Source: Clostridiales bacterium (lineage in GTDB: Bacteria > Bacillota > Clostridia > Oscillospirales > Acutalibacteraceae). Taken from it: 64,000 nt of DNA. The notes beneath the pieces were generated by a model. The model did no database searches and was not told where the DNA came from. It saw only the letters and a program-made list of their open reading frames with translations. The stretch's first letter is position 1; every line of letters starts with the position of its first letter. Shown in pieces: positions 1 to 10,415 of this stretch. The stretch is from assembly GCA_022799115.1 (NCBI GenBank), contig JAAWNT010000008.1, positions 1 to 64,000 of the forward strand, written 5' to 3'. The translations under genes were made by a program, and so were the position numbers.

Positions 1-2
1 TG

Positions 3-32
3 CTTCCTTTCTTGTACGAGCAAGAAAGGAAG
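3..32. repeat. Perfect 12-bp inverted repeat
   Basis: Arms 3-14 and 21-32 are exact reverse complements around a 6-nt loop. No T-tract follows on either strand, so this is a hairpin or operator belonging to something at or beyond the left edge of the window rather than a clear terminator. Confidence 0.4.
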
Positions 33-100
33 GCCCCCGCGGCAGCGGATGCAATAGAACAAAGGGATCTATGACAAGACAACAAGTTGGGAAACCAACA

Positions 101-146
101 AAAAGCTCCCCCCGCCGGCAAATCAAAAACCGGCGGGGGAGTTTTT
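101..146 (-). terminator. Intrinsic terminator of nifJ
   Basis: A GC-rich stem (106-118 against 130-141, one bulged C) lies 30-70 nt past the nifJ stop codon and is followed on the minus strand by a short T-run (100-104). Confidence 0.85.
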
Positions 147-174
147 ACCATTGCTTTTTACAAAAAGCAATCAA

Positions 175-3100
175 TTATTCATACAGCTTAGAAAGCTTCA
201 CCAGGTGTTCATACTTCTCTTGGGCCTGCTCCTCAGCCTTGTCAAACAGGGCGGAAGCGCGCTCCGGGAAGGCGCGGCTCAGGGAGTTGTAACGGACTTC
301 ATTCATGATGAAATCGCGATAGCTGGCGGAAGGAGCCTTGCTATCCAGCTGGAAGGGATTCTTTCCTTCGTCAGCCAGACGGGGATCAAAGCGGAAGTTA
401 TGCCAGTAACCGGCGGCAACCGCGTTCTTCTCCTCGGTCTGGGCCTTGCTCATGCCGCCCTTGATACCGTGATTGATGCAGGGGGCGTAAGCAATGATGA
501 GGGAAGGACCGTTGTAGCTCTCGGCCTCGTTGAAGGCCTTGATGCACTGGTTGTAATCGGCGCCCATGGCGATCTGCGCCACATACACGTAACCGTAGCT
601 CATGGCGATCTGCGCCAGATCCTTCTTCTTGATGGCCTTACCGGCTGCCGCGAACTGGGCCACGGAGCCAACCGGAGTTGCCTTGGAGGCCTGTCCGCCG
701 GTGTTGGAGTACACCTCGGTGTCGAACACCAGGATATTCACATTCTCGCCGGAAGCGATCACGTGATCCAAACCGCCGAAGCCGATGTCATAGGCCCAGC
801 CGTCGCCGCCCAGGATCCACATGGATTTCTTGGCCAGATAATCCTTGTCAGCCAGGGTCTTCTTGGCCAGAGCGCCCACCTCGTCGTCGCCGGCAACTGC
901 TTCCAGCTTAGCGATCAGAGCGTCGGTGGCCGGACGGTTGGCGCCGGAATCGGTCATGGTGGAGAGATAATTCTCACAGGCTGCCTTCAGATCCGCGTCC
1001 GCAGTCAGCTCAGCGATCTTCTCTACATACTCCTGCAGTCTGCCGCGCACGGCGTTCTGCGCCAGGGTCATACCCAGGCCGTACTCCGCATTGTCCTCAA
1101 ACAGGGAGTTTGCCCAAGCCGGGCCGTGGCCTCTGTGGTTGACGGTGTAAGGAGTGGAGGGTGCGGAACCGCCCCAAATGGAGGAACAGCCGGTGGCGTT
1201 GGCGATGAACATGCGATCGCCGAACAGCTGGGTGGCCAGCTTGGCATACGGGGTTTCACCGCAGCCCGCGCAAGCGCCGGAGAACTCAAGCAGCGGCTGC
1301 TTGAACTGGCTGCCCTTGACGGTGCTCTCCTTGAACTTTTGAGCAACCTCTTCCTTCTTGGGCAGATTCTGTCCATAGTTGAAAACAGCCTGCTCAGAAC
1401 GCTGGGTGTCGATGGGCTTCATTTCCAAAGCCTTGTTGCCCTTCATGCCGGGGCACACATTGGCGCAGGAGCCGCAGCCGGTGCAGTCCAGAGTGGACAC
1501 GGTCATGGCAAATTTCATGCCGGGCACACCGGTCATATCCTTTAACTTCATGCCCTCGGGGGCGTTTTTCGCCTCTTCTTCGGTGAGGGCCACAGGACGG
1601 ATAACCGCATGGGGGCACACATAAGAGCAGAAGTTACACTGAATGCAGTTTTCCGGAATCCACATGGGAACGTCCACAGCGATGCCGCGCTTCTCATAAG
1701 CGGCGGAACCCTGCGGGAAGGTGCCGTCTGCGTCCTTCACAAAGGTGGACACGGGCAGCTTGTCGCCCTGCTGGGCATTGACCGGGATCAGGATGTTGTT
1801 GACAAAGTCAACCAGCTCCGGACGGTTGCCGGTGGCCTTCACAGCGTTGTCCGCGTCGGTAGCATTTTTCCAGTCGGCGGGTACTTCCACCTGATGCACG
1901 TCCTGCACACCGCGCTCAATGGCGGCATGGTTCATGGCGACGATCTTTTCACCCTTCTTGCTGTAGGACTTGGTGGCGGCGTCTTTCATGAACTTCACGG
2001 CATCGTCGATGGGAATGATGTTGGCGATCTTAAAGAAAGCGGCCTGCAAAATGGTATTAATACGTCCGCCCAGACCGATTTCCTTACCAATGCTGATACC
2101 GTCAATGGTATAGAATTTGATGTCGTTTTCTGCGATGAAGCGCTTAACCTTGCCGGGCAGGCGCTCGTTGAGCTCGTCGATGTTCCAGCCGCAGTTGAGC
2201 AGGAAGGAACCGCCCTTTTTCAGATCCTCTACCATGTCGTATTTATCCACATAGGAGGGATTATGGCAGGCCACAAAGTCAGCCTTGCTGATGAAATAGG
2301 TGGACTTAATGGGCTTGTCCCCAAAACGAAGATGGGAGATGGTCACGCCGCCGGACTTCTTGGAGTCATAGGCGAAATAGCCCTGGGCGTACATGTCGGT
2401 GTGGTCGCCGATGATCTTGATGGAGTTCTTGTTGGCGCCCACGGTTCCGTCTGCGCCCAGACCCCAGAACTTACAGGAGTGGGTGCCCACCGGAGTGGTG
2501 TCGGGATTTTCCTTCACGGCCAGGGACAGGTTGGTTACATCGTCCTCAATGCCGATGGTAAAGCGCTTTTTGCCGTTTTCATCGTCCATATTGCGGTATA
2601 CGGCGATCAGCTGGCCGGGGTTGACGTCCTTGGAACCCAGACCGTAACGGCCGGTGTACACCGGCACGCAGCCGAACTTGGTGCCGGACAGAGCGGCGAT
2701 GACGTCCAGATACAGAGGCTCGCCGATGGAACCGGGCTCTTTGGTGCGGTCGAGAACCGCAATCTTCTTCACGGTATCCGGAATCACATCCAAGAGATAA
2801 TTCGCCACAAAGGGACGATACAGTCTCACTTTGACCATACCCACCTTTTCGCCGGCGGCATTCAAATAGTCGATGACTTCTTCCAACGCCTCGCACACGG
2901 AACCCATGGCCACGATGACCTTGTCCGCATCGGGAGCGCCGTAGTAGTTGAAGGGCTTGTAATCGGTGCCGATTTTCTCATTGACCTGGTTCATATAGTC
3001 AACCACGATCTCGGGAACGGCGTCGTAATATTTGTTGCAGGCTTCACGTGCCTGGAAGAAAATATCAGGATTCTGAGCGGTACCGCGGAGAACCGGATGC

Positions 3101-3732
3101 TCCGGATTCAAAGCGTGACGGCGGAAAGCGTCCACAGCGTCCCAATCCAGCATATCGGCGAGATCTTCATAATCCCAGGCCTCGATTTTCTGGATCTCAT
3201 GAGAAGTACGGAAGCCGTCGAAGAAATGCAGGAAGGGAACTTTTCCCTTGATGGCGGCAAGATGGGCGATGGCGCCCAAATCCATAACCTCTTGGGGGCT
3301 GTTGGCGCACAGCATGGCGTAACCGGTCTGACGGCATGCGTAGATATCGGAATGGTCGCCAAAGATGGACAGCGCGTGGCTGGCCAGAGCACGAGCGGAA
3401 ACGTGGATAACGCTGGGAAGCAGCTCGCCCGCCATTTTATACATGTTGGGGATCATCAGCAGAAGTCCCTGGGAAGCCGTATAGGTGGTGGTCAAAGCGC
3501 CTGCCGCCAGAGAACCGTGCACAGCGCCGGCCGCACCGGCCTCAGACTGCATCTCCGTAACCTTAACCTCTCTGCCGAACAGATTTTTTCTGCCGGCGGC
3601 GGCATACTTGTCGGTTTCATCCGCCATCACAGAGGACGGAGTAATGGGATAGATAGCGGCAACGTCTGTAAACGCATAAGAAACGTGAGCAGCTGCGTTG
3701 TTGCCATCCATGGTCTTCATTTTTCTTGCCAT
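175..3732 (-). CDS. nifJ: Pyruvate:ferredoxin (flavodoxin) oxidoreductase
   Basis: Homodimeric PFOR, 1185 aa, the usual full length. It oxidatively decarboxylates pyruvate to acetyl-CoA and CO2 and reduces ferredoxin in the cytoplasm of anaerobes. The N-terminal pyrimidine-binding domain has the YPITPSSVMAD motif near residue 30. Two ferredoxin-type cysteine sets follow: CIQCNFCSYVCP near residue 697 and CTGCGSCANVCP near residue 749. GACAGCGETPY near residue 820 supplies cysteines for the third cluster. The thiamine-diphosphate motif runs from GDGWAYDIGFGG (about residue 974) to EVYSNTGGQAS. The ATG follows AAAGGAGG with good spacing. The gene is monocistronic, between its own promoter and a strong terminator. 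Long open frames on the opposite strand are mirror artefacts of codon bias. Confidence 0.97.
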   Translation of the reverse strand: MARKMKTMDGNNAAAHVSYAFTDVAAIYPITPSSVMADETDKYAAAGRKNLFGREVKVTEMQSEAGAAGAVHGSLAAGALTTTYTASQGLLLMIPNMYKMAGELLPSVIHVSARALASHALSIFGDHSDIYACRQTGYAMLCANSPQEVMDLGAIAHLAAIKGKVPFLHFFDGFRTSHEIQKIEAWDYEDLADMLDWDAVDAFRRHALNPEHPVLRGTAQNPDIFFQAREACNKYYDAVPEIVVDYMNQVNEKIGTDYKPFNYYGAPDADKVIVAMGSVCEALEEVIDYLNAAGEKVGMVKVRLYRPFVANYLLDVIPDTVKKIAVLDRTKEPGSIGEPLYLDVIAALSGTKFGCVPVYTGRYGLGSKDVNPGQLIAVYRNMDDENGKKRFTIGIEDDVTNLSLAVKENPDTTPVGTHSCKFWGLGADGTVGANKNSIKIIGDHTDMYAQGYFAYDSKKSGGVTISHLRFGDKPIKSTYFISKADFVACHNPSYVDKYDMVEDLKKGGSFLLNCGWNIDELNERLPGKVKRFIAENDIKFYTIDGISIGKEIGLGGRINTILQAAFFKIANIIPIDDAVKFMKDAATKSYSKKGEKIVAMNHAAIERGVQDVHQVEVPADWKNATDADNAVKATGNRPELVDFVNNILIPVNAQQGDKLPVSTFVKDADGTFPQGSAAYEKRGIAVDVPMWIPENCIQCNFCSYVCPHAVIRPVALTEEEAKNAPEGMKLKDMTGVPGMKFAMTVSTLDCTGCGSCANVCPGMKGNKALEMKPIDTQRSEQAVFNYGQNLPKKEEVAQKFKESTVKGSQFKQPLLEFSGACAGCGETPYAKLATQLFGDRMFIANATGCSSIWGGSAPSTPYTVNHRGHGPAWANSLFEDNAEYGLGMTLAQNAVRGRLQEYVEKIAELTADADLKAACENYLSTMTDSGANRPATDALIAKLEAVAGDDEVGALAKKTLADKDYLAKKSMWILGGDGWAYDIGFGGLDHVIASGENVNILVFDTEVYSNTGGQASKATPVGSVAQFAAAGKAIKKKDLAQIAMSYGYVYVAQIAMGADYNQCIKAFNEAESYNGPSLIIAYAPCINHGIKGGMSKAQTEEKNAVAAGYWHNFRFDPRLADEGKNPFQLDSKAPSASYRDFIMNEVRYNSLSRAFPERASALFDKAEEQAQEKYEHLVKLSKLYE

Positions 3733-3804
3733 GAAATATTTCCTCCTTTAAGGATAGTTAATAAGGAACGTACGCAGTGGACTTTTTCCACTACACCGCT
3801 ATAA

Positions 3805-3833
3805 ATTCTATCATTTTTCCCCCCCTGTGTAAA
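3805..3833 (-). promoter_or_regulatory. Sigma-A promoter of nifJ
   Basis: On the minus strand TTTACA (3828-3833), 17-nt spacer, TAGAAT (3805-3810). A small hairpin (3776-3781 with 3787-3792) lies in the leader just downstream. Confidence 0.7.
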
Positions 3834-4327
3834 GGAAAATCTTCAAAGGAATGCGGAATTTTACAGGGAGTTCTCCCTTTTTTCCCCATACTTCAAGGAG
3901 GCTTTGGCAAAGTGTACGGAATTGATTCTTTTTTTCGTAAATCCATGTGATATGTGTAAAAATACAGAGGACGGTGGATTGGATATTATAAAATATACAG
4001 AATAAGTATACTTTTAAATGTGTCCGCCGCATGGTTTCATTTTAGAAAAAAGATGCCCCGTTGCCGCGGCTTCTGCGTTTCATATCATGCAGGCGTGGGA
4101 TTTGATTCTTTATCGGTTAATAATAAAAAAGCTTAGATAACCGAAGAAGGAAACCGCCCGCTTGGATCTCCCTTTCCATGGCGTGAAAAAGAAAGACGGG
4201 ATCCTGAAAAAACCGGAATTTCTCGGGAATTTGCCTGTTTGTCCGCCTTTGGAACAGCTTGCGGGTATGGGCGCGGCAAAACGCCGCCGGGCGTTGGCGG
4301 ACAGCGCCGGAAAGGGGAGGCGGCGCA
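3834..4327. other. Non-coding interval between nifJ and corC-like gene
   Basis: About 500 nt with no convincing gene. It holds an 8-bp inverted repeat, TGTCCGCC (4240-4247) and GGCGGACA (4296-4303), enclosing a GC-rich inner hairpin just upstream of the next promoter. The open frames here look like chance translations of GC-rich sequence. Confidence 0.5.
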
Positions 4328-4356
4328 TTGACACGGTTCTCTTTTTTCCGTAAAAT
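4328..4356 (+). promoter_or_regulatory. Near-consensus sigma-A promoter of the CorC/HlyC-like gene
   Basis: Perfect TTGACA (4328-4333), 17-nt spacer, TAAAAT (4351-4356). Transcription would start near 4363, about 80 nt before the chosen start codon. Confidence 0.8.
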
Positions 4357-4441
4357 GATACAGTATACAATATACGCCGGATCATTTCCCCCCTGGGGGA
4401 TGATTCCTGTTATTTTAACAATGGAAGGGGTTTCTAATTAC

Positions 4442-5836
4442 ATGCCTCCTGATCCTGAAGGCAACATGTTGACCTTGCTCAGCGCGGCTCCTGCCGCATC
4501 CGGCGGAAATTTTTCCGCTGGTACCCTGGTATTGCAGATTTTGCTGCTGCTTGTTCTTATTCTGCTGAACGCATTTTTCGCCATGGCGGAAATCGCCATT
4601 GTCACGTTAAACGACAACAAGATCCGTAAGATGGCGGAAGACGGCCATAAGGGCGCCCGAAAAGTGTTGAAGCTCACGAAGAACACCAGCAAATTTCTAT
4701 CCACCATCCAAATCGGCGTTACCCTGTCCGGTTTCCTGACCTCGGCTTCCGCCGCTCAAACCTTTGCGGGCAAGCTGGCGTCCTGGTTTACCGGGGTGCT
4801 CCCCTCCGTGCCTTACGGGGTGGCGGAGACAGTGGCCACCGTGGTGGTGACTCTGATTCTTTCCTACTTCTCCTTAGTATTGGGAGAGCTGGTGCCAAAA
4901 AAAATCGCCATGCAGAGGGCGGAAGAGATTTCCTTTAGGGTGGCCGGGGTCTTAAACGGCGTAGGCGCCGTGTTCAGCCCGTTTATCCGCTTTTTGTCCG
5001 CCTCTACCAATTTAGTGACCCGTTTGCTGGGCTTTGATCCCAACGCCTCCGAAGAGGCGGTTACGGAAGAGGAAATTCTCATGATGGTGGACGCCGGCGA
5101 GGAAAAGGGTGTGATTGAAGAGTCTGCCAAGGACATGATTGCCAATATCTTTGAGTTTGACGATACCACCGTGAATGAGATCATGACCCACCGCACCGAT
5201 ATGGAGGCGGTGGAGGATACCGCTCCCGTTAACGAGGCAGTCAATTTGGCCATTGAGAAGGGATATTCCCGTATTCCGGTCTATCATGAGGACATTGACG
5301 ACATTGTGGGCATCGTGTATGTAAAAGACCTGCTCAAATATGTGTGCGCGGAGCTGCCCGCCGAAACCAAACTCAGCGACATAATGCGCGGCGCCTCCTT
5401 TATCCCCGAGACCAAAAAGTGCTCTGAACTATTCGCCGAGATGACCGCCAGCAAAAATCAGATGGCCATCATTGTGGATGAATACGGCGGCACGGAGGGC
5501 CTTGTCACCATGGAGGACCTGGTGGAGGCCATTGTGGGCAATATCCAGGATGAATACGACAACGAAGAGGAGGAGATTCGCCAGGTGGGAGATAACGCTT
5601 TCACTGTGGATGGAACCACCTCCATTGACGAGATTTCCGAACTGCTGGACGTGGAACTGCCCGAAGGAGAATACGACACGGTAGCGGGCCTTCTGGTGGA
5701 AAATCTGGGCCGGATCCCCAAATCGGGGGAGCATCCCAGCGCTGCCATTGGCAACATCCGCTTCACGGTGGACCAGGTGGAGGATCGCCGTATCACCCGC
5801 ATCTTGATTGTCAAAGAGCCAGAGAAAGAAGAATAA
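4442..5836 (+). CDS. CNNM/HlyC-CorC family transporter (DUF21, CBS pair, CorC domain)
   Basis: Membrane protein of the family long called hemolysin C/CorC and now linked to Mg2+ or Co2+ efflux. A DUF21/CNNM membrane domain with about four hydrophobic segments fills residues 1-195. A CBS-domain pair follows at about 225-345 (motifs THRTDMEAV, GYSRIPVY, DIVGIVYVKDLL, IIVDEYGGTEGLVTMEDL). A C-terminal CorC_HlyC domain covers about 360-445. The frame stays open back to 4259, but that ATG lies upstream of the promoter's transcription start. The ATG at 4442 has GGAAGGGG 11 nt upstream and gives a normal 464-aa protein; 4421 is an alternative. Single-gene unit with its own promoter and a terminator behind. 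Transported ion not determinable here. Confidence 0.9.
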   Translation: MPPDPEGNMLTLLSAAPAASGGNFSAGTLVLQILLLLVLILLNAFFAMAEIAIVTLNDNKIRKMAEDGHKGARKVLKLTKNTSKFLSTIQIGVTLSGFLTSASAAQTFAGKLASWFTGVLPSVPYGVAETVATVVVTLILSYFSLVLGELVPKKIAMQRAEEISFRVAGVLNGVGAVFSPFIRFLSASTNLVTRLLGFDPNASEEAVTEEEILMMVDAGEEKGVIEESAKDMIANIFEFDDTTVNEIMTHRTDMEAVEDTAPVNEAVNLAIEKGYSRIPVYHEDIDDIVGIVYVKDLLKYVCAELPAETKLSDIMRGASFIPETKKCSELFAEMTASKNQMAIIVDEYGGTEGLVTMEDLVEAIVGNIQDEYDNEEEEIRQVGDNAFTVDGTTSIDEISELLDVELPEGEYDTVAGLLVENLGRIPKSGEHPSAAIGNIRFTVDQVEDRRITRILIVKEPEKEE

Positions 5837-5872
5837 AAGATACAAGAAAAGACACCCCGGAACCAATGTGGC

Positions 5873-5913
5873 GGCCTATCAACGGTTAGATTTTTTAGCT
5901 CTAACGTTTGGCC
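5873..5913 (+). other. Extended hairpin before the terminator
   Basis: GGCC (5873-5876) pairs with GGCC (5910-5913), enclosing a second stem in which GGTTAGA pairs with TCTAAC. It immediately precedes the intrinsic terminator, so it probably helps define the 3' end of the transcript. Confidence 0.4.
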
Positions 5914-5921
5914 CGATCACA

Positions 5922-5944
5922 AGCGTCCTTCGGGGCGTTTTTTT
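5922..5944 (+). terminator. UUCG-tetraloop terminator after the CorC/HlyC-like gene
   Basis: A 7-bp stem closed by a TTCG loop (5922-5939) runs straight into seven T residues. Confidence 0.85.
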
Positions 5945-6136
5945 ATGATCGAGAATAGGCGGTGGAACTTGTCCTGCCGCTGCACGTGGTACCCGGAATA
6001 CTCTGGATCGATTCCGCTTTTAATATCTCCATGGATCGGACGGAAGAAAAGTCCTTGGCGCATGGGGAGAAAAGAAGCTGCAAAGGAAGAAAGGATACGC
6101 TACCCCAATGAAAACAGACCTTAACTTTCCATGCAA
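5945..6136. other. Non-coding spacer between convergent genes
   Basis: About 190 nt between two terminators. I see no gene or clear structure in it. Confidence 0.5.
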
Positions 6137-6180
6137 AAACCTCCGCCCCTGTTCTCGCAAGGAAAAAAGGGCGGAGGTTT
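6137..6180 (-). terminator. Terminator of gdhA
   Basis: Perfect 12-bp stem (6137-6148 with 6169-6180) flanked by A-rich sequence on the left and T-rich sequence on the right. It can act in both directions between convergent genes. Confidence 0.85.
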
Positions 6181-6224
6181 CTTTGTTTTATGTGAGTGAA
6201 AAGAACAAAGCGAAAGGAGGAAGA

Positions 6225-7634
<1,410 letters not shown>

Positions 7635-7652
7635 CTTGTCCTTAACAGCTTT

Positions 7653-7681
7653 ATTATATCCTGGTTTTTTCCAAAAATCAA
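7653..7681 (-). promoter_or_regulatory. Sigma-A promoter of gdhA
   Basis: On the minus strand TTGATT (7676-7681), 17 nt, TATAAT (7653-7658). Confidence 0.8.
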
Positions 7682-7779
7682 TACTATTTTCAAACTTTTT
7701 GCAATTTTTAAATGAGGCTCTTTCATTATATGCAGGGTTCAGAATAAACCGAAAACAACCCCTTCTGTGTAGAAGCTGA

Positions 7780-7808
7780 TTGATTCCTGCTAACATCTAT
7801 AGTAAGAT
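7780..7808 (+). promoter_or_regulatory. Sigma-A promoter of the YjbR-like gene
   Basis: TTGATT (7780-7785), 17 nt, TAAGAT (7803-7808); a strong GAGGAGG ribosome binding site follows at 7821. Confidence 0.7.
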
Positions 7809-7833
7809 AAAACCAAAAAAGAGGAGGCTCGCC

Positions 7834-8229
7834 ATGAACAGGTATTTATGGCTTCATGATTATTTAATGAATAAACCGGGAACGGAGGAGGATTTCAAGG
7901 AAGAGTGGTCCTGGCTGCGCTACCGGGTGAGGGGAAAGATGTTCGCCGCGATCTGTACGCCGGATCCCAAGTATCAGCCCCATAACGGCCGGGAGATGAT
8001 TATTTTGAAATGCGATCCCATGTTGGCGGAGTTGTACCGGGAGAAATATGCCGATGTGGCGCCAGGCTTTTACTCGGACAAGACGCATTGGAACTCGATA
8101 TACTTAGACGGCTCGCTCCCCGAAGAGGAGCTTCGGGCCATGTGCGATCAATCCTATCAACTGATTTTTGATAAACTCAGCAAAAAACTGCAAAAAGAGA
8201 TTATGGAGGAGCATTCTCTCAAGAAGTAG
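7834..8229 (+). CDS. MmcQ/YjbR family protein
   Basis: A 131-aa cytoplasmic protein that resembles the MmcQ/YjbR family (double-wing DNA-binding-like fold): an early FKEEWSWLRYRVRGKMFA segment, a central MIILKCDP strand, then PGFYSDKTHWNSIYLDGSLP and a C-terminal helix. The biochemical role of the family is not settled. The ATG at 7834 is preceded by GAGGAGG at 6-nt spacing; the open frame further upstream overlaps the promoter and is not used. Single-gene unit. Confidence 0.75.
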   Translation: MNRYLWLHDYLMNKPGTEEDFKEEWSWLRYRVRGKMFAAICTPDPKYQPHNGREMIILKCDPMLAELYREKYADVAPGFYSDKTHWNSIYLDGSLPEEELRAMCDQSYQLIFDKLSKKLQKEIMEEHSLKK

Positions 8230-8279
8230 CCGTTGAAACGGCGGATTTGCTCCGCTATTATTGTATAATTGGTATAAAC

Positions 8280-8308
8280 TTGAATAAAATATACAAAAAG
8301 TATAGAAT
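8280..8308 (+). promoter_or_regulatory. Sigma-A promoter of an ORF-less transcript
   Basis: TTGAAT (8280-8285), 17 nt, TAGAAT (8303-8308). The next protein gene on this strand is more than 2 kb away, so it drives a stand-alone RNA. Confidence 0.65.
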
Positions 8309-8314
8309 GGATGT

Positions 8315-8518
8315 CTTAACAGGCGGATCCTTCACGCGGTGATTCCCGTCACCGCCCAAGAACAGACTTCCGTTATCAACGTGAATTGAGGAAGCGAACC
8401 CAATGAGTCCGGCGAAATCCAGGGGGTATTCCTCCGCGAGAAACGCCCGTTTTTCCGCCTTGCAATTCGATAGCAATCCTTCCCCTGTGCCCGGCGAATG
8501 GACGCGGGGGATTTTTTT
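8315..8518 (+). ncRNA. Candidate structured small RNA, about 200 nt
   Basis: The promoter at 8280-8308 would start a transcript near 8315, and an intrinsic terminator (TCCCC 8481-8485 with GGGGA 8507-8511, then seven T) ends it near 8518; no ORF with a ribosome binding site lies between. The RNA has a long-range closing helix, AGGCGGA (8321-8327) with TCCGCCT (8454-8460). Inside are a perfect hairpin GCGGTGA/TCACCGC, a CTTCC/GGAAG helix and a GGCG/CGCC arm, giving a multi-branched fold. I could not match it to tmRNA, RNase P, SRP RNA, a T-box or a riboswitch. 6S RNA is possible by size but not supported by motif. Confidence 0.55.
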
Positions 8519-8630
8519 GTTGTTTCATTTTATGATTAAAACCAGATTTCCATACAAGGAAGCCGTCATCAACAGAGCGCGATTCCGGTACGCAGTTTCC
8601 GGCTTACGCATTTGCCCCGAAATTACCGGG

Positions 8631-9269
8631 TTAAAAGCCGGTGGGCATTCCATGATTAAAATAGAATACCGCCAGCTGCGTGCGATCCCGCAGACGCAGC
8701 TTTTCTAATATAACGCTGAGATAGTTGCGCACGGTTCCCTCGCTTAAATAGAGCTGTTCGGCAATTTCCCGGTTGCTCAGTCCCTTGGCAACCAAAGTGA
8801 TAATCGAAAGCTCCTTTTCCGTGATGTGGTAGGACGAGAAATCAAACGGCTTCTGGGGGGCCTGCATCAGATTGGGGATTTTCGTAACAATCTCGTCTCC
8901 AAAAACACTCTGGCCGGAATATACCGCCTTTAGGGAGGGGAGGATGGTCTCGAACCGCTCTTTGATGATATACCCCTTGGCGCCGATTTTTAAAGCCCGG
9001 ATGATGTATTCATCGTCGGAGAAGGTGGTAAGAAACAGGATGCGCGCATGACAATCGGCTTGCAGGATCTGTTCTGCGGCGTCCAGCCCGGTCAGACCGT
9101 CCATGCGGATGTCCATCAGCAGCACGTCGGGACGGTATTCCTCATAAAGAGCCACCGCCTCGGCGCCGTTGCTGCCTGAAGCAACGATATGTACCTGCGG
9201 GTCGGTTTCCAGAATGACTTTCAGCGACGCGCACACAAGATGATCATCGTCCACAAGTACCACATTCAT
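8631..9269 (-). CDS. NarL/LuxR-family response regulator, LnrK-like
   Basis: A 212-aa DNA-binding response regulator. The N-terminal receiver domain starts MNVVLVDDDHLV and has the phosphoacceptor Asp in VLLMDIRMDGL near residue 54. The C-terminal LuxR-type helix-turn-helix is ITEKELSIITLVAKGLSNRE with SEGTVRNYLS at about residues 150-200. The true start is the ATG at 9269: it overlaps the kinase stop codon (ATGA) and has AAAGGAGG upstream; an open frame upstream of it is not used. The likely target is the TGACA-N2-TGTCA site at 10416-10427, and regulation of the divergent ABC exporter is inferred from the lnrJK-lnrLMN arrangement known in Bacillus. Confidence 0.92.
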   Translation of the reverse strand: MNVVLVDDDHLVCASLKVILETDPQVHIVASGSNGAEAVALYEEYRPDVLLMDIRMDGLTGLDAAEQILQADCHARILFLTTFSDDEYIIRALKIGAKGYIIKERFETILPSLKAVYSGQSVFGDEIVTKIPNLMQAPQKPFDFSSYHITEKELSIITLVAKGLSNREIAEQLYLSEGTVRNYLSVILEKLRLRDRTQLAVFYFNHGMPTGF

Positions 9270-10342
9270 AATAGATCCTCCTTTGGAATGGAAACAAAGA
9301 TGCGGAAGCCCTCCTGGTCGTCCAGATGTAGGTTGCCATGGAAGGCGGTCACACGGTCCTCCATGTTGCGCAGCCCAATGCCCTGGCGCCCACTTCTGTG
9401 TAATCCTCCCGGCGCGCCGTTGTCCTGTACGATGAGCTGAAACAGCGCGGGGTGCTCCCTCACCGCGATGGTCACTAATGTAGCGTCTGAATGCTTTATC
9501 ACGTTGGAAAGCGCCTCCTTCACAATGGATAGGAAACAATACTTCAGGTTGCTGTTCATGGGGCCCTCCACCTGATAATCCAGGACAATGGGGCAAAACT
9601 GAAACTGCTGCTTCAGCGCGGTAAGCTGGCCGAACAGGTCAACGGATTCCTCATGCAGGTTATGTACGCTGCTGCGGATGCTGTCCATGGCTGTGGAAAG
9701 AGTCTGCTTGACGGTAGTGAGTCCCTGTTCCACAGCAGGCGCGCGATTGATCGCCATCAACGCGCCCACCTGTAAGATAGAACTTGAAAGCAGATGCCCC
9801 ACGTTGTCGTGGATTTCCCGTGCAATACGGTTGCGCTCTCCCAGGGTGGCCAGCTTAATTTCGTAGTCCTGTTTTTCCATTAAGTCCCTGTTCTTGCGCT
9901 CCAGCTGCAAAGAAAATTCCTTGGTATCGTCCCGCAAAACCCGGTAACGTTCCCTGGTATCCAATAACGCCGATGTGCGCAGCCTGAGCAGTAAGGAAAT
10001 TCCTGAAAATAGAAGCAGCGTGAACAGCCGGGGAAGAGGAAGCGCCTGAATCGCGGCGGCCAGAGGCAGCAGTTCCATCAGCATGGTCCAGTGGAATCGG
10101 GGCGCGAACAGGTCGTAACAAACCAGGGGCAAAAACAGGCAAAAAGGGGGAAAAAACATCCCAAACAAGCAGTAGGCGGCAATCCCTGCAATTCGAAACA
10201 CACGGTTTTCCCAATAGCTGTTTAATGCGCTCAGGGTAACTGCCAACAGGAGCGCCGACACCGAAGAAAGAGAAACCCGGTCCATAGGAATCAGCGAGAA
10301 GCAGCACACCAAAAGGATGCATTTGTCGATCAGCACAGCCAT
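9266..10342 (-). CDS. NarL-type sensor histidine kinase, LnrJ/DesK-like
   Basis: A 358-aa membrane sensor kinase. The first 125 or so residues are strongly hydrophobic with about five membrane segments and no large extracellular domain, as in intramembrane-sensing kinases. The HisKA_3 dimerisation box has its phospho-His in REIHDNVGHLLSSSILQ near residue 175. The ATPase domain shows NVIKHSDAT, IVQDNGAPGG and GIGLRNMEDRV. It precedes and overlaps the response-regulator gene by 4 nt. Its own promoter is at 10370-10398. With the divergent ATPase-permease-permease operon it resembles LnrJK-LnrLMN and YfiJK-type systems that sense membrane-active compounds; the actual signal is unknown. Confidence 0.9.
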   Translation of the reverse strand: MAVLIDKCILLVCCFSLIPMDRVSLSSVSALLLAVTLSALNSYWENRVFRIAGIAAYCLFGMFFPPFCLFLPLVCYDLFAPRFHWTMLMELLPLAAAIQALPLPRLFTLLLFSGISLLLRLRTSALLDTRERYRVLRDDTKEFSLQLERKNRDLMEKQDYEIKLATLGERNRIAREIHDNVGHLLSSSILQVGALMAINRAPAVEQGLTTVKQTLSTAMDSIRSSVHNLHEESVDLFGQLTALKQQFQFCPIVLDYQVEGPMNSNLKYCFLSIVKEALSNVIKHSDATLVTIAVREHPALFQLIVQDNGAPGGLHRSGRQGIGLRNMEDRVTAFHGNLHLDDQEGFRIFVSIPKEDLL

Positions 10343-10369
10343 TGTAATTCCCCCTCTCTTATGGGTTTT

Positions 10370-10398
10370 ATTGTATCATCGATTGGGAGACGGAACAA
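10370..10398 (-). promoter_or_regulatory. Promoter of the kinase/regulator operon
   Basis: On the minus strand TTGTTC (10393-10398), 17 nt, TACAAT (10370-10375). Confidence 0.65.
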
Positions 10399-10415
10399 GG
10401 CTAAAAAACGCTTGG

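Noticed and set aside
151-3804. Long plus-strand open frames (464 and 731 aa) opposite nifJ
   Set aside because: Same codon-bias shadow effect; no family resemblance and no translation signals.
8315-8518. Assignment of the ORF-less transcript as 6S RNA
   Set aside because: Length and a closing stem fit, but the inside looks multi-branched rather than a single long hairpin with a central bubble, and no conserved 6S blocks were recognised.
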